A DNA stretch of 39,436 bases from Bacteroidales bacterium (GCA_016293065.1 JAEDEY010000010.1:1-39436); one strand, 5' to 3'. Counted from the stretch's first letter, positions 16,186 to 24,822 are shown. Numbers and translations: made by a program. Notes: generated from the sequence alone by a model not told the origin.

Positions 16186-18255
16186 TCATTTCTTTGTCAG
16201 CTTATCCAGTCGTTCCTGAAGCATGAGCATATAGTCGCGCTTGTGTGCTGCCTCAAGGAAATCGAGTGCTTTGGCTGCTGTCAGCATCGCCTCACGCGTC
16301 TTGTCTATCTCTTTCTGCAGGTCAGGCACGCTCTGGTAGTCGATTGTTGTGCCGTCGGCTACAATGCTCAGGCTCTTTTGTTTGGCCGATGTGCCTATCT
16401 TCTGCTTGTCAACTATAGGTTCGATCACAGCGCCAAACATCTCGCGTGTCTCCTTGAGCTGTTCGTTGTCGAGCAATGTGTTCCTGCCCTTGACGATCTG
16501 CTTAGGCGTGATGCCGTGTTCGAGGTTATAGCGCATCTGCTTTGCCCTACGACGTTCGGTTTCGTCCATAGTTCGCTGCATACTCTTGGTGATGGTGTCG
16601 GCATACATGATAGCCTTTCCATTCAGGTTGCGTGCAGCTCGTCCAACGGTCTGGGTGAGCGATGTCTCGTTGCGAAGGAAACCTTCCTTGTCGGCATCGA
16701 GTATTGCCACGAGCGACACTTCGGGCAGGTCAATGCCTTCACGCAACAGATTGACGCCTATCACAACATCAATCTCTCCGGCACGCAGCTCGTCGAGAAT
16801 CCTCACTCGGTCGAGGGTATCTACTTCGCTGTGGATATATGACGATCGCACGCCATGCTCGCGCATATATTCGTCGAGTTCTTCGGCAAGTCGCTTCGTG
16901 AAGGTGGTCACGATGGCTCGGTCGTCATTCTCTACACATTTCTGTATCTCTTCCAGCAGGTCATCAATCTGGGTCACGCTCGGACGCACCTCAATAAGTG
17001 GGTCGAGGAGGCCTGTCGGACGTATGAGCTGTTCAGCCACGATGCCCTCGCATCGCTGCAGCTCGTAGTTGGCTGGCGTGGCACTGACGAATATCACCTG
17101 TTTGACCAATGCCTCAAACTCATCGAAGCTCAGCGGACGGTTGTCAAAGGCCGATGGCAGTCGGAAACCGTTCTCTACGAGGTTGGTCTTGCGCGTGCGA
17201 TCATTGCCGCCCATACCTCTGATCTGAGGCACCGTCACGTGACTCTCATCCACGATCACGAGGAAGTCGTCGGGGAAGCAGTCGAGCAGACAGAAAGGTC
17301 GTTCTCCAGGCTTGCGTCCGTCGAAGTAGCGGCTATAATTCTCGATGCCTGTACAATAACCAACCTCCTTGATCATCTCTACGTCATAGGTCACACGCTC
17401 TTTGATGCGCTCTGCCTTGACCTCATCTCCGAGACTCTCGAAAAAGCGGATCTGCTCGCCAAGATCGATTGCGATCTCATCGACAGCTCTGTCGGCTCTT
17501 TCTTTGGTCGTGGTGAAGATGCTTGCCGGTGGTATGGTGTATTCGTCATATTCTGCCACCATGTGCCCCGTGGTTACGTCGAGCGTCTCCAGGCTCTCTA
17601 TCTCGTCGAAGCAAAGCACTATCCTGAGGATGATATCGGTCGAAACGAGGAAGACGTCGATGGTTTCACCCTTGGCCTGGAAATTGCCTCTCTGCAAAGC
17701 GATGTCGTTGCGTGTGTATTGCGCATTGATCAGACGTCTGAGCAGGTCATCTTTGTCAATCATCTGTCCGACTTTCAGGCTTATCATGTTGTCGTGGAAG
17801 TCCTGCGGATTGCCCATGCCGTAGATGCACGATACTGAGCTGACAACCACCACGTCGCGACGTCCGCTCAGCAGGGTATTGACGGCCGAGAGTCTCAGCT
17901 GGTCGAGCTCCATGTTGATCGACAGGTCTTTTTCGATATAGGTGTCGGTCGATGGGAGATAGGCCTCTGGCTGAAAGTAGTCGTAATACGACACGTAATA
18001 TTCCACGGCATTGTCAGGGAAGAAACTGCGCATCTCTGCATATAGCTGTGCTGCGAGTGTCTTGTTATGACTCAGTATGAGTGTCGGACGCTGGGTCTCG
18101 GCTATCACATTGGCCATCGTAAATGTTTTTCCCGATCCTGTCACTCCCAACAACGTCTGTGCCGGCAGATGGTCATTGACGCCTTCTACCAACTGACGTA
18201 TTGCCTCTGGCTGATCGCCCATGGGCTTAAATGGTGACTTTAGTTCGAAAAGCAT
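16186..18255 (-). CDS. uvrB: UvrABC excinuclease subunit B
   Basis: Nucleotide-excision-repair helicase-like subunit that receives damaged DNA from UvrA and recruits UvrC. The 689-residue protein has Walker A GVTGSGKTF (37-45), the YYDYFQPEAYLP beta-hairpin around 90-101 that clamps the strand, VDESH as Walker B, helicase motifs V and VI (GINLLREGIDLPEV is GVNLLREGIDLPEV here, and TQTVGRAARN), and a C-terminal UVR-type helix pair after LQKEIDKTREAM. I start at the ATG at 18253-18255, which gives the family-typical FELKSPFKPMGDQPEAI opening; an ATG seven codons earlier would overlap the promoter box. The promoter is at 18274-18305. Confidence 0.97.
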   Translation of the reverse strand: MLFELKSPFKPMGDQPEAIRQLVEGVNDHLPAQTLLGVTGSGKTFTMANVIAETQRPTLILSHNKTLAAQLYAEMRSFFPDNAVEYYVSYYDYFQPEAYLPSTDTYIEKDLSINMELDQLRLSAVNTLLSGRRDVVVVSSVSCIYGMGNPQDFHDNMISLKVGQMIDKDDLLRRLINAQYTRNDIALQRGNFQAKGETIDVFLVSTDIILRIVLCFDEIESLETLDVTTGHMVAEYDEYTIPPASIFTTTKERADRAVDEIAIDLGEQIRFFESLGDEVKAERIKERVTYDVEMIKEVGYCTGIENYSRYFDGRKPGERPFCLLDCFPDDFLVIVDESHVTVPQIRGMGGNDRTRKTNLVENGFRLPSAFDNRPLSFDEFEALVKQVIFVSATPANYELQRCEGIVAEQLIRPTGLLDPLIEVRPSVTQIDDLLEEIQKCVENDDRAIVTTFTKRLAEELDEYMREHGVRSSYIHSEVDTLDRVRILDELRAGEIDVVIGVNLLREGIDLPEVSLVAILDADKEGFLRNETSLTQTVGRAARNLNGKAIMYADTITKSMQRTMDETERRRAKQMRYNLEHGITPKQIVKGRNTLLDNEQLKETREMFGAVIEPIVDKQKIGTSAKQKSLSIVADGTTIDYQSVPDLQKEIDKTREAMLTAAKALDFLEAAHKRDYMLMLQERLDKLTKK

Positions 18256-18273
18256 ATTCTTTATTTTGCGGTG

Positions 18274-18305
18274 CAAAGATAAACTTTTACGTCCACTTTC
18301 CCAAA
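18274..18305 (-). promoter_or_regulatory. uvrB promoter (Bacteroidota type)
   Basis: On the minus strand TATCTTTG (18274-18281) is a perfect -7 box, with TTTG (18302-18305) 20 bases upstream. The ATG is 18 bases from the -7 box, which supports the start at 18255. Confidence 0.75.
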
Positions 18306-18345
18306 TATTAGTGGGACAATTTGCATATAAGTACGAAAAAAAAAA

Positions 18346-18846
18346 TCACTGCATTCCGAAAGTCTCTTTGATTTTTCCCTTAACCAAGTCAATCAGTCCT
18401 TTGGGCATCTCTGGTTCATGCGCACCTATAGTATTGACAAAATCTCTGAGGCTATGTGTTCCGTTAATCACAAAATCGAACACATATTTGTGGCTAGAAA
18501 ACGAGTATTGATATATCTCCCAAGGACTGTCATAAAATCTCGGGCGGACCAATACATAATATTGTATTTGTCGTGACTTATTGTCAAATCTTATACCAAT
18601 AAATTTTCTTTCTCCTGCAACATTTGGCTCCAACAGCGAATAGACTATGAGACCTGTGCCATCTTTTAGCAAGAAGGCATTGAGCTTGATCTGATACCAG
18701 AGGAAGTCGTGTGGCGAATTGCGATTGTCTGGGAACACCTTGCGCCATGTGTCAAGATCCAGCAATCCGTGCAAATCTATTTGTCCACTATTATAATATT
18801 GAATCAAAGTAGGGAGAAAGACGTCTGTAAATTCCTTTATCGTCAT
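18346..18846 (-). CDS. Unrecognised 166-residue protein
   Basis: I do not recognise this protein. It is soluble, with no signal peptide or membrane segment. The N-terminal half is helical and aromatic-rich (FTDVFLPTLIQYYNSGQ) and the middle is a likely beta-sheet (RKFIGIRFDNKSRQIQYYVL then RPRFYDSPWEIYQYSF). The ATG at 18844-18846 fits the normal reading-frame extent. It stands alone between the AT-rich gap and the uvrB promoter, so it is probably transcribed by itself; a loose match to a -7 box (AATCTTTG on the minus strand, about 18881-18888) lies upstream. Its base composition is lower in GC than the flanking housekeeping genes, which may mean recent acquisition or weak selection. Confidence 0.68.
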   Translation of the reverse strand: MTIKEFTDVFLPTLIQYYNSGQIDLHGLLDLDTWRKVFPDNRNSPHDFLWYQIKLNAFLLKDGTGLIVYSLLEPNVAGERKFIGIRFDNKSRQIQYYVLVRPRFYDSPWEIYQYSFSSHKYVFDFVINGTHSLRDFVNTIGAHEPEMPKGLIDLVKGKIKETFGMQ

Positions 18847-18954
18847 AGTCAGTAAAAAAAAGATTACATGAATTAGTTTGCAAAGATTAATTTTTTATTC
18901 GAGTTTTCCAAAGATTTTGACAAGTATTTTTTGACTATTTTTTGAACAAACTAC

Positions 18955-18973
18955 TTTGTTAATAATTAACAAA
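18955..18973. repeat. Perfect 19-bp palindrome, possible operator
   Basis: The nine-base arms TTTGTTAAT and ATTAACAAA surround a central A. The size and symmetry suit a dimeric regulator. It lies about 110 bases upstream of the 166-aa gene (minus) and about 420 bases upstream of the XRE gene (plus), so the former is the nearer candidate target. Inference only. Confidence 0.4.
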
Positions 18974-19370
18974 TGGAAATCCAATAATTATTCGTTTTAG
19001 AAGAGTCTATACCCAAAGTATCACCAAATACAGACGATTTATGTCCAAAAATTATATACAGATTATATACAATACATTACTAAACTTTTATTTTACTGAT
19101 AATGTGTTATTTACACCCTCAGATATCACATTCTGTTTCATGCTATTTTTAATCTTTTTGCATACAGACATATTATTCATTAAAAATCTAAGTTCATATC
19201 ACTTACATCTCTCTATATATCAATATATTAAACATCTATTACCTTATTTCAATTACTTGTTCCAGCATTAACACCAATTAAGCAGGAGTGAGATATTGTT
19301 CCTGTAAAAGGAGATTTATATCGCCTTATAATTCTTGATATACTTTTTCCCTTATTCAAAATAATTAATA

Positions 19371-19378
19371 TACATTTG
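19371..19378 (+). promoter_or_regulatory. Putative -7 box of the XRE-pyrK-pyrD operon
   Basis: TACATTTG matches TAnnTTTG and lies 18 bases before the ATG at 19397. No good -33 TTTG sits 19-20 bases upstream; the area is T-rich only. Confidence 0.5.
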
Positions 19379-19396
19379 TAAAACGTTTTATTGGAC

Positions 19397-19750
19397 ATGA
19401 CAAACCGCATTGAACAATTGATCGATGCATTAGGCATCACACAGAAAGACTTCGCACAGCAGATTGGCACGAGTCCTGCTGCGCTAAGTCACATTACTTC
19501 TGGCAGAAACAGACCCAGTCTTGAGCTTGTACTCAAGATACTGAACAATCACCCAAATGTCAATTCCGACTGGCTATTGTTTGGCAAGGGCAGTATGGTT
19601 AGGCAGCAGCATAAGGATGTACAGGACTGTGCTGTGCGCGAAGTTGTGCGTGTCGACTACAAGCACGAGCCAAAACCCATCGATCATATAACCGTCTTCT
19701 ATGACGATAATACTTATTGTACTTTTTATCCGAAACATAACAACAAATAA
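19397..19750 (+). CDS. XRE-family helix-turn-helix regulator
   Basis: A 117-residue DNA-binding protein. The Cro/CI-type HTH occupies about residues 5-58, with LGITQKDFAQQIGTSPAAL and SHITSGRNRPS as recognition-helix region, then NSDWLLFGKGSM, a common tail of Bacteroidota XRE proteins. The remaining 50 residues are a short charged domain ending in a possible beta strand (HITVFYDDNTYCTFYP). I choose the ATG at 19397 over a TTG two codons earlier. The stop is 6 bases before pyrK, so it is probably co-transcribed with pyrimidine genes. Whether it regulates them or itself is not shown by the sequence. Confidence 0.87.
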   Translation: MTNRIEQLIDALGITQKDFAQQIGTSPAALSHITSGRNRPSLELVLKILNNHPNVNSDWLLFGKGSMVRQQHKDVQDCAVREVVRVDYKHEPKPIDHITVFYDDNTYCTFYPKHNNK

Positions 19751-19756
19751 CAATAT

Positions 19757-20557
19757 ATGAAAAAGAATATGACCGACTTCAAGGTCGTTGCGAACATCGA
19801 CCTTAGTCCACGTATCTTCCTCCTCAAGCTCACTCCTGCCGATGGCTCTCCAATGGGAGAAAGCAAGCCAGGGCAGTTTGTTGAAGTCAAAGTCGATGGC
19901 GAACCAAAGGTTTTTCTCCGTCGTCCTATCTCAATCAACTACGTTGACCGTGATGCCAACCAGCTATGGCTCCTAATCCAGCGTGCTGGCAATGGGACCA
20001 ACCATCTTGTTCTTGCCAAAGAAGGTGACATTATTAATATTATATATCCTCTCGGCAACGGCTTCACCATCGACCATCAGGGCAAGTATCTGCTCATCGG
20101 TGGCGGTGTCGGCATTGCTCCGCTTCTCGAACTCGGCAAGGTACTCAAGGCTAAAGGATCGGATGTGACCTTCCTGCTTGGTGGCAGAACTGCAGGAGAC
20201 CTCGTGCTCATGGATGAGTTCCTCAAGGTAGGCAAGATGCTCGTCACAACTGAAGACGGCAGCACCATCGAGGGTATCGACTGCCAAAAGGGCTTCGTCA
20301 CAATGCACTCTGGACTCAAGAGTGGGGAATATGACAACATTCGCGTCTGCGGCCCTGGCCCTATGATGAAATCAGTGGCTAAGACCGTCTCTTCATGGAC
20401 TGAAAATGCGAAGCCTCATTTCTGCGAGGTAAGCCTCGAAAACAAGATGGCATGTGGACTTGGCGTGTGCCTATGCTGTGTCGAGAACACCAAAGACGGA
20501 CACAAATGCGTATGTTCCGAGGGACCTGTATTCGACATCAAGGATCTTAACTGGTAA
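19757..20557 (+). CDS. pyrK: Dihydroorotate dehydrogenase electron-transfer subunit
   Basis: FAD and [2Fe-2S] subunit of the class 1B dihydroorotate dehydrogenase, passing electrons from PyrD to NAD+. The 266-residue protein has the FAD-binding RRPISI (55-60), the pyridine-nucleotide loop GGGVGIAPLL (115-124), GPGPMM near 199-204, and the iron-sulphur motif CGLGVC...C...C (Cys233, 238, 241, 253). A second in-frame ATG four codons later (19769) is an alternative start. It is followed by pyrD after 18 bases, as expected for the heterotetrameric enzyme. Confidence 0.96.
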   Translation: MKKNMTDFKVVANIDLSPRIFLLKLTPADGSPMGESKPGQFVEVKVDGEPKVFLRRPISINYVDRDANQLWLLIQRAGNGTNHLVLAKEGDIINIIYPLGNGFTIDHQGKYLLIGGGVGIAPLLELGKVLKAKGSDVTFLLGGRTAGDLVLMDEFLKVGKMLVTTEDGSTIEGIDCQKGFVTMHSGLKSGEYDNIRVCGPGPMMKSVAKTVSSWTENAKPHFCEVSLENKMACGLGVCLCCVENTKDGHKCVCSEGPVFDIKDLNW

Positions 20558-20575
20558 ACAACTGAATTACGAATT

Positions 20576-21487
20576 ATGGCAAATCTAACAACCAATATTG
20601 CTGGTCTTGAATTCAAGAATCCAGTACTCACCGCATCTGGCACTTTCGGCTATGGAATAGAGTTCTGCGACTTCATCGACCTCAATCGCCTCGGCGGTTT
20701 CATCGTCAAGGGAACGACGCTTCACCCTCGTCAGGGCAATGCCTATCCACGTCTCGCCGAGACTCCTTCTGGCATGATCAATGCTGTTGGACTCCAGAAC
20801 AAAGGTGTCGATTACTTCATCAGTCATATCTATCCTCAGCTCAAGGATTTCGACACTAACGTCATCGTAAATCTCTCTGGCTCATGTGTCGAAGACTATG
20901 TGGAAGGCGCTGAGAAGCTCAACGAGCTCGACAGCATTCCATGTATCGAACTCAACATCAGCTGCCCTAATGTCAAGGCTGGCGGCATGGGCTTCGGCAC
21001 AAAGTGCGACCTCGCCGAAGGTGTGGTTTCCGAAGTGCGTCGAGTTTACAATAAGCCACTCATCGTCAAGCTCACCCCAAATGTCACCAGCATCACCGAG
21101 ATTGCCATGGCAGTAGAAGCTGCAGGTGCCGACGCCGTTTCGCTCATCAATACCGTTCTTGCCATGGCAGTTGATGCTGAACGACAGCGCCCTGTGCTCT
21201 CGACCGTGACAGGCGGATTGAGCGGTGCTGCAGTCAAGCCAATAGCGCTCCGTTGCGTATGGCAGACCTACAATGCCGTCAAGATTCCTATCGTCGGACT
21301 CGGAGGAATCATGAACGCCACAGATGCCATAGAGTTCATGCTCTGTGGAGCTCGCGCTATCGAAGTAGGCACAGCCAACTTCATCGATCCAACCATCACT
21401 GTACAGATTATCGATGGAATCAACGATTATCTTGAACGCCATGGTTGTCAAAATGTATCGGAAATCGTCGGTGCATTAAAAATTTAA
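20576..21487 (+). CDS. pyrD: Dihydroorotate dehydrogenase, class 1B catalytic subunit
   Basis: FMN enzyme oxidising dihydroorotate to orotate in pyrimidine synthesis. The 303-residue TIM barrel has the opening LEFKNPVLTASGTFGYG, the class 1 catalytic cysteine in ELNISCPNVKAGGMGFG (Cys130; class 2 enzymes use Ser here), and the FMN phosphate-binding GLGGI...G. Class 1B is assigned because pyrK is adjacent, 18 bases upstream. The length is typical. It is the last gene of the XRE-pyrK-pyrD unit; dapA downstream has its own promoter. Confidence 0.97.
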   Translation: MANLTTNIAGLEFKNPVLTASGTFGYGIEFCDFIDLNRLGGFIVKGTTLHPRQGNAYPRLAETPSGMINAVGLQNKGVDYFISHIYPQLKDFDTNVIVNLSGSCVEDYVEGAEKLNELDSIPCIELNISCPNVKAGGMGFGTKCDLAEGVVSEVRRVYNKPLIVKLTPNVTSITEIAMAVEAAGADAVSLINTVLAMAVDAERQRPVLSTVTGGLSGAAVKPIALRCVWQTYNAVKIPIVGLGGIMNATDAIEFMLCGARAIEVGTANFIDPTITVQIIDGINDYLERHGCQNVSEIVGALKI

Positions 21488-21506
21488 TCAAAAATAGTGT
21501 TATCTT

Positions 21507-21537
21507 TTTACATTATGTAAATATTTCCTTATATTTG
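21507..21537 (+). promoter_or_regulatory. dapA promoter (Bacteroidota type)
   Basis: TATATTTG (21530-21537) is a perfect -7 box, with TTTA (21507-21510) 19 bases upstream as a near-consensus -33 box. The dapA ATG follows after 22 bases. Confidence 0.7.
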
Positions 21538-21559
21538 CAAGAATCTTTTAAGGAATTTT

Positions 21560-22441
21560 ATGAAGAAAATAGAAGGAATGGGCGTAGCCCTGATAACACC
21601 ATTTAAGTCTGATTTTTCTGTAGATTACCAGGCACTCGAACGTCTTGTAGAGTTTCAGGTAACTGCGGGAGCCGATTTCCTCGCTGTGCTTTGTACTACT
21701 GCAGAAACACCAACGCTCACACTTGAAGAAAGACAGAAAGTAAGAATGGTCGTAACAGAAGTGGTCAGAGGCCGAGTGCCAATAGTACTCGGTTGCGGCG
21801 GCAACAATACTATGGCCATCGTCGAGGAACTCAAGACTGGCGATTGGACAGGTGTCGATGCTGTGCTTTCGGTGGTTCCTTATTACAACAAGCCTTCTCA
21901 GGAAGGTCTCTACCATCATTTCATGGCAATTGCCAACGCGAGTCCTGTGCCTGTTATTTTATATAATGTACCTGGGCGCGTAGGTGTCAATATGACCGCC
22001 GCCACGACGCTTCGTCTTGCCAACGACAATGAGAATATTATCGCCATCAAGGAGGCAAGTGGCAACTTCGATCAGATCGACGATATCATCAAGAATAAGC
22101 CAGCACGCTTCAACGTCCTTTCGGGCGACGATGGCATCACTTTCCCTCTGATTACCCTCGGAGCTACAGGTGTAATATCTGTCATCGGTAATGCTTTCCC
22201 TAAGGAGTTTAGCCGAATGGTTCGTCTTGCTCGTGCCGGTGAATATGACACTGCTCGCGATATTCATCATCGCTTCAAGGAACTCTTCAGTCTGCTCTTT
22301 GTAGATGGCAATCCAGCAGGTGTCAAGGCAATGCTCAACTCAATGGGCTTCTGCGAAAATGTGCTCCGTCTGCCTCTGGTTCCAACTCGAATCACTACTT
22401 TCGAGAAAATCCAGGACATCGTACGCCGACTTCCATATTAA
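21560..22441 (+). CDS. dapA: 4-hydroxy-tetrahydrodipicolinate synthase
   Basis: Condenses pyruvate with aspartate semialdehyde in the lysine/diaminopimelate pathway, feeding peptidoglycan. The 293-residue TIM barrel has the Schiff-base lysine in IAIKEASGN (Lys164), the catalytic Tyr135 in LYNVPGRVG, and the Thr-Thr pair in CTTAETPTL (46-47), where Cys replaces the common Gly and Ala-Glu the usual Gly-Glu. Pyruvate and allosteric features beyond this were not checked. It has its own promoter and a terminator directly behind it, so it is monocistronic. Confidence 0.95.
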   Translation: MKKIEGMGVALITPFKSDFSVDYQALERLVEFQVTAGADFLAVLCTTAETPTLTLEERQKVRMVVTEVVRGRVPIVLGCGGNNTMAIVEELKTGDWTGVDAVLSVVPYYNKPSQEGLYHHFMAIANASPVPVILYNVPGRVGVNMTAATTLRLANDNENIIAIKEASGNFDQIDDIIKNKPARFNVLSGDDGITFPLITLGATGVISVIGNAFPKEFSRMVRLARAGEYDTARDIHHRFKELFSLLFVDGNPAGVKAMLNSMGFCENVLRLPLVPTRITTFEKIQDIVRRLPY

Positions 22442-22486
22442 TGCAAAAGGAAAATTTCTCGATCAATTTCTTTCAAGAAATATTTT

Positions 22487-22524
22487 ACTCCAGCAAAAGC
22501 CTCGTGCCTTTACTGGAGTTTTTT
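22487..22524 (+). terminator. Rho-independent terminator of dapA
   Basis: The stem ACTCCAG (22487-22493) pairs with CTGGAGT (22513-22519), extended by AAAG/CTTT with bulges, and is followed by a six-T run. It begins 45 bases after the dapA stop. Confidence 0.88.
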
Positions 22525-23083
22525 CTCAGTGGATGCTAAATTTTTCGGAAGAAATTAAAGCCGTTTAAGGAAGTGTATTAATTATTAATACAGAAGAAAA
22601 AAGACGAATACAATAGTTGCCTTTACTATTGATACGAGAAGTTTCCGAAGAATAGGAGCTGAACCTATAAAATCTCAAAATTTCAACTTAACATAACCCG
22701 AGCTATATAGATAAATGCATTTTATTGCTTGATACCAACTCAATAGTTCATTTCGAGTGATATTATCAAATTTGTCACTGACAAACATCTAATGTGTTGA
22801 AGACCCAAGCGTTCTTTGGATTATTTGCATAACCCATCTCGTATGCTGGAGCAAATCGCATCTGCCAGTTTGTCCATCTGGTTTCTGCAGAAAAAGTGAA
22901 GATGTTAAGCGGTTTGTAAAAGGGAATTAACTGGAGATAATGGTAGTTATCGCTTTACTTTAGGATTAACAGACAAAAGATATTTTGTCAGCGTGTTTTT
23001 GTAACGTCAATTTGTTTTTGTCTATTAAATCCACGCAATCTCTCGCTATCTACAGTTAATACCCTTTAACAAACATCTTCTCA
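22525..23083. other. Intergenic region without intact gene
   Basis: Between the dapA terminator and the carboxylesterase stop. Apart from the decayed coding remnant at 22775-23006 on the minus strand, I see no gene, tRNA or repeat. The first 200 bases are AT-rich and non-coding in all frames. Confidence 0.7.
22775..23006 (-). pseudogene. C-terminal remnant of a decayed, unidentified gene
   Basis: Translating the minus strand gives about 58 convincing codons ending at TGA (22775-22777), with segments such as YLQLIPFYKPLNIFTFSAET, RWTNWQMRFAPAYEMGY and NNPKNAWVFNTLDV. This is amino-acid usage typical of real protein, with alternating aromatic/polar residues like outer-membrane beta-strands. 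In that frame a TAA at 22955-22957 blocks it upstream; reading continues in a neighbouring frame as RYKNTLTKYLLSVNPKVKR before another stop, which fits a frameshift plus stop codons. There is no start codon or ribosome site. The family is not recognised. It follows the carboxylesterase gene on the same strand, so it may be the tail of a former neighbour. Confidence 0.6.
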
Positions 23084-24661
23084 TCAATTTGCTTCTGCCC
23101 ATGCCTTGCCCTCGTCTGTTCTGCGCCATGTGAAATAGCTGTCAAGAACATTGAGTGCAGCTTCGCTTGGCACTGGACCTGCAAATGGTGTTGGGCCAGT
23201 GAGATACATCGACTGAGGTTGGTCGTTGGTGAAAGTAGGCCAATGAGGGAGGTCTTCGCCATTCGGATCTCCGTATTTGGCAAAATTAGTCCAATACTTG
23301 CCCATTGCTACAGAGAGAGGAACATCAACTTCAGGACGTTCGAAGTTGGCAGTGTGCTGGAATACGAAATTGACATCTTGTCCGTGGTATGAGCCACGTC
23401 CGAAATTCTTGTCATCGGCTGGATAATCAGGATGTTGGTCGAAATAATAGAGGAAGACCTTCGACTTGCCTGTCTGGTTCTGAAGGCAAGCCCATTTCCA
23501 TGTCTGCCATCCGAATGCGGCATCGCGCATGAGGTCGCGACTCTGCTTGCCTCCATCTTCTTCGGTATAAGGATAAGCCTCCAGCAGAGCATCGGCAAAC
23601 TGTCCGTAGCGCATCTTTGTGCTCTGGGCATAATACTCTGGTGTGCTTGGTCCGAATGAGAAGCTTGCGCCCTCGTCGCTGTTGTAGCCGATGAGCACAG
23701 GTACATCATTGTAACGTCCTTCGGCATAGAGCACCGACTGGTCGTCAGGTATCACAAAACCATCGACAACAGGCCAGCCACCTGCGCCAAGTCCTCTTCC
23801 GGCAAACTTCCATGCATCCATTGCACGCAGTTCAGCAAGCGACGATGCACCGAGGTTCTCCATGATTTTCAAGCCATCCTGTTCGGCATTGGCCAATGTC
23901 TTCATGTTTTCGCCTGGATAAGTCACTGGACGAGATGGGCCAAACGAACCACCACTCTGAGAGATTGCTCCCTGGAAAAGGTCTTTGCAGAGAGGCGAAG
24001 CACACAACATGCTGACCGAGATGCCGCCTGCCGATTCTCCAAAAATCGTGATGCGCTCTGGGTCGCCGCCAAACTTTGCGATGTTGCGCTTGAGCCAAGC
24101 CAAGCCTGCTATCTGATCCCGCAAGCCATAGTTGCCCGAGACATGGTCAGGACTTTCGGCACTTAGTTCAGGCAAGGCAAGGAATCCGAGTTGTCCTACA
24201 CGGTAGTTGATGCTGGCAAGGATAAGTCCATCGGTTGAACGAGCCAATGCCTCGCAGTCGTAGTTTGGGTCGGCTGTATTGCCAAATGAAAAGCCTCCGC
24301 CATAAATCCACACGAGCACAGGCAGTTTCTCGTCGGCTGTCTTGGCTGGTGTCCACACGTTGAGATAGAGGCAATCTTCGCTATATTCAGCCGAAGGTGC
24401 GCCCTGAATCGGTCCAGCTGCATAGTTAGTAGCCTGAAGAATAGTGTCCCAAGGCACGACTGGCTGTGGAGCTTTCCAGCGAAATTCGCCCACAGGAGGA
24501 GCTGCGAATGGGATTCCCTTGAAGATGGTGAGCCCATCGTCCTTGTAACCCTGGATCTGTCCGCCCTCGACTTCTAGCAGACCTTCAGCAAAATTGCTGT
24601 TCTGTTGGCAGGAAGCAAACAACAATGCAACTGCCTGAATGAGGAAATGTTTCAGTTTCAT
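23084..24661 (-). CDS. Type-B carboxylesterase lipoprotein
   Basis: Exported esterase of the carboxylesterase/cholinesterase alpha-beta-hydrolase family, 525 residues. The signal peptide ends in lipobox FASC (Cys18). Family blocks: FKGIPFAAPPVGEFRWK, EDCLYLNVWTP, oxyanion-hole YGGGFSFG (120-127), nucleophile elbow FGESAGG with Ser210, acid in GYNSDEG and a catalytic His in GSYHGQDVNF. The substrate is not predictable; plant phenolic or short-chain esters are common for gut relatives. A -7-like box (TAACTTTG, 24697-24704 on the minus strand) lies 36 bases upstream of the ATG, but no -33 is clear. It is divergent from the next two genes. Confidence 0.92.
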   Translation of the reverse strand: MKLKHFLIQAVALLFASCQQNSNFAEGLLEVEGGQIQGYKDDGLTIFKGIPFAAPPVGEFRWKAPQPVVPWDTILQATNYAAGPIQGAPSAEYSEDCLYLNVWTPAKTADEKLPVLVWIYGGGFSFGNTADPNYDCEALARSTDGLILASINYRVGQLGFLALPELSAESPDHVSGNYGLRDQIAGLAWLKRNIAKFGGDPERITIFGESAGGISVSMLCASPLCKDLFQGAISQSGGSFGPSRPVTYPGENMKTLANAEQDGLKIMENLGASSLAELRAMDAWKFAGRGLGAGGWPVVDGFVIPDDQSVLYAEGRYNDVPVLIGYNSDEGASFSFGPSTPEYYAQSTKMRYGQFADALLEAYPYTEEDGGKQSRDLMRDAAFGWQTWKWACLQNQTGKSKVFLYYFDQHPDYPADDKNFGRGSYHGQDVNFVFQHTANFERPEVDVPLSVAMGKYWTNFAKYGDPNGEDLPHWPTFTNDQPQSMYLTGPTPFAGPVPSEAALNVLDSYFTWRRTDEGKAWAEAN

Positions 24662-24763
24662 AGTTTTGAAATTAAGTAATGTATAATAAATGTTTGCAAA
24701 GTTATAGATTAATTCGTGAATTTGCTCGTTTTATGCAATAATACTTTGTTTTGATAGCAAAAT

Positions 24764-24795
24764 CTTGTATTTGGAATAGAAAATCATTAACTTTG
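24764..24795 (+). promoter_or_regulatory. Promoter for the small membrane protein/esterase pair
   Basis: TAACTTTG (24788-24795) matches the -7 consensus, with CTTG (24764-24767) 20 bases upstream. The ATG at 24823 follows after 27 bases. Confidence 0.6.
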
Positions 24796-24822
24796 TGCGC
24801 ATTATTATAAATTTATTCGACT

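Larger units (their letters stand above)
18847..19396. other. AT-rich intergenic region with a 19-bp palindrome and direct repeats
   Basis: 550 bases with no convincing gene. It holds a perfect palindrome TTTGTTAAT-A-ATTAACAAA (18955-18973), two copies of TATTTTTTGA spaced 11 bases apart (18925-18934 and 18936-18945), and the likely promoter of the XRE gene near its right end. An open frame at 19041-19271 is rich in Phe, Leu, Tyr and Ile and looks like chance translation of AT-rich DNA. Confidence 0.6.

Noticed and set aside
16855..17838. 327-codon open frame antisense to uvrB
   Set aside because: Shadow of uvrB; no promoter or domain.
19041..19271. Open frame of 76 codons in the AT-rich gap
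   Set aside because: Composition (Phe, Leu, Tyr, Ile, His) is what random AT-rich DNA gives, no ribosome site is evident and no family is recognised.
22305..22568. 87-codon open frame overlapping the dapA end
   Set aside because: Lies mostly inside dapA in another frame and runs through its terminator.
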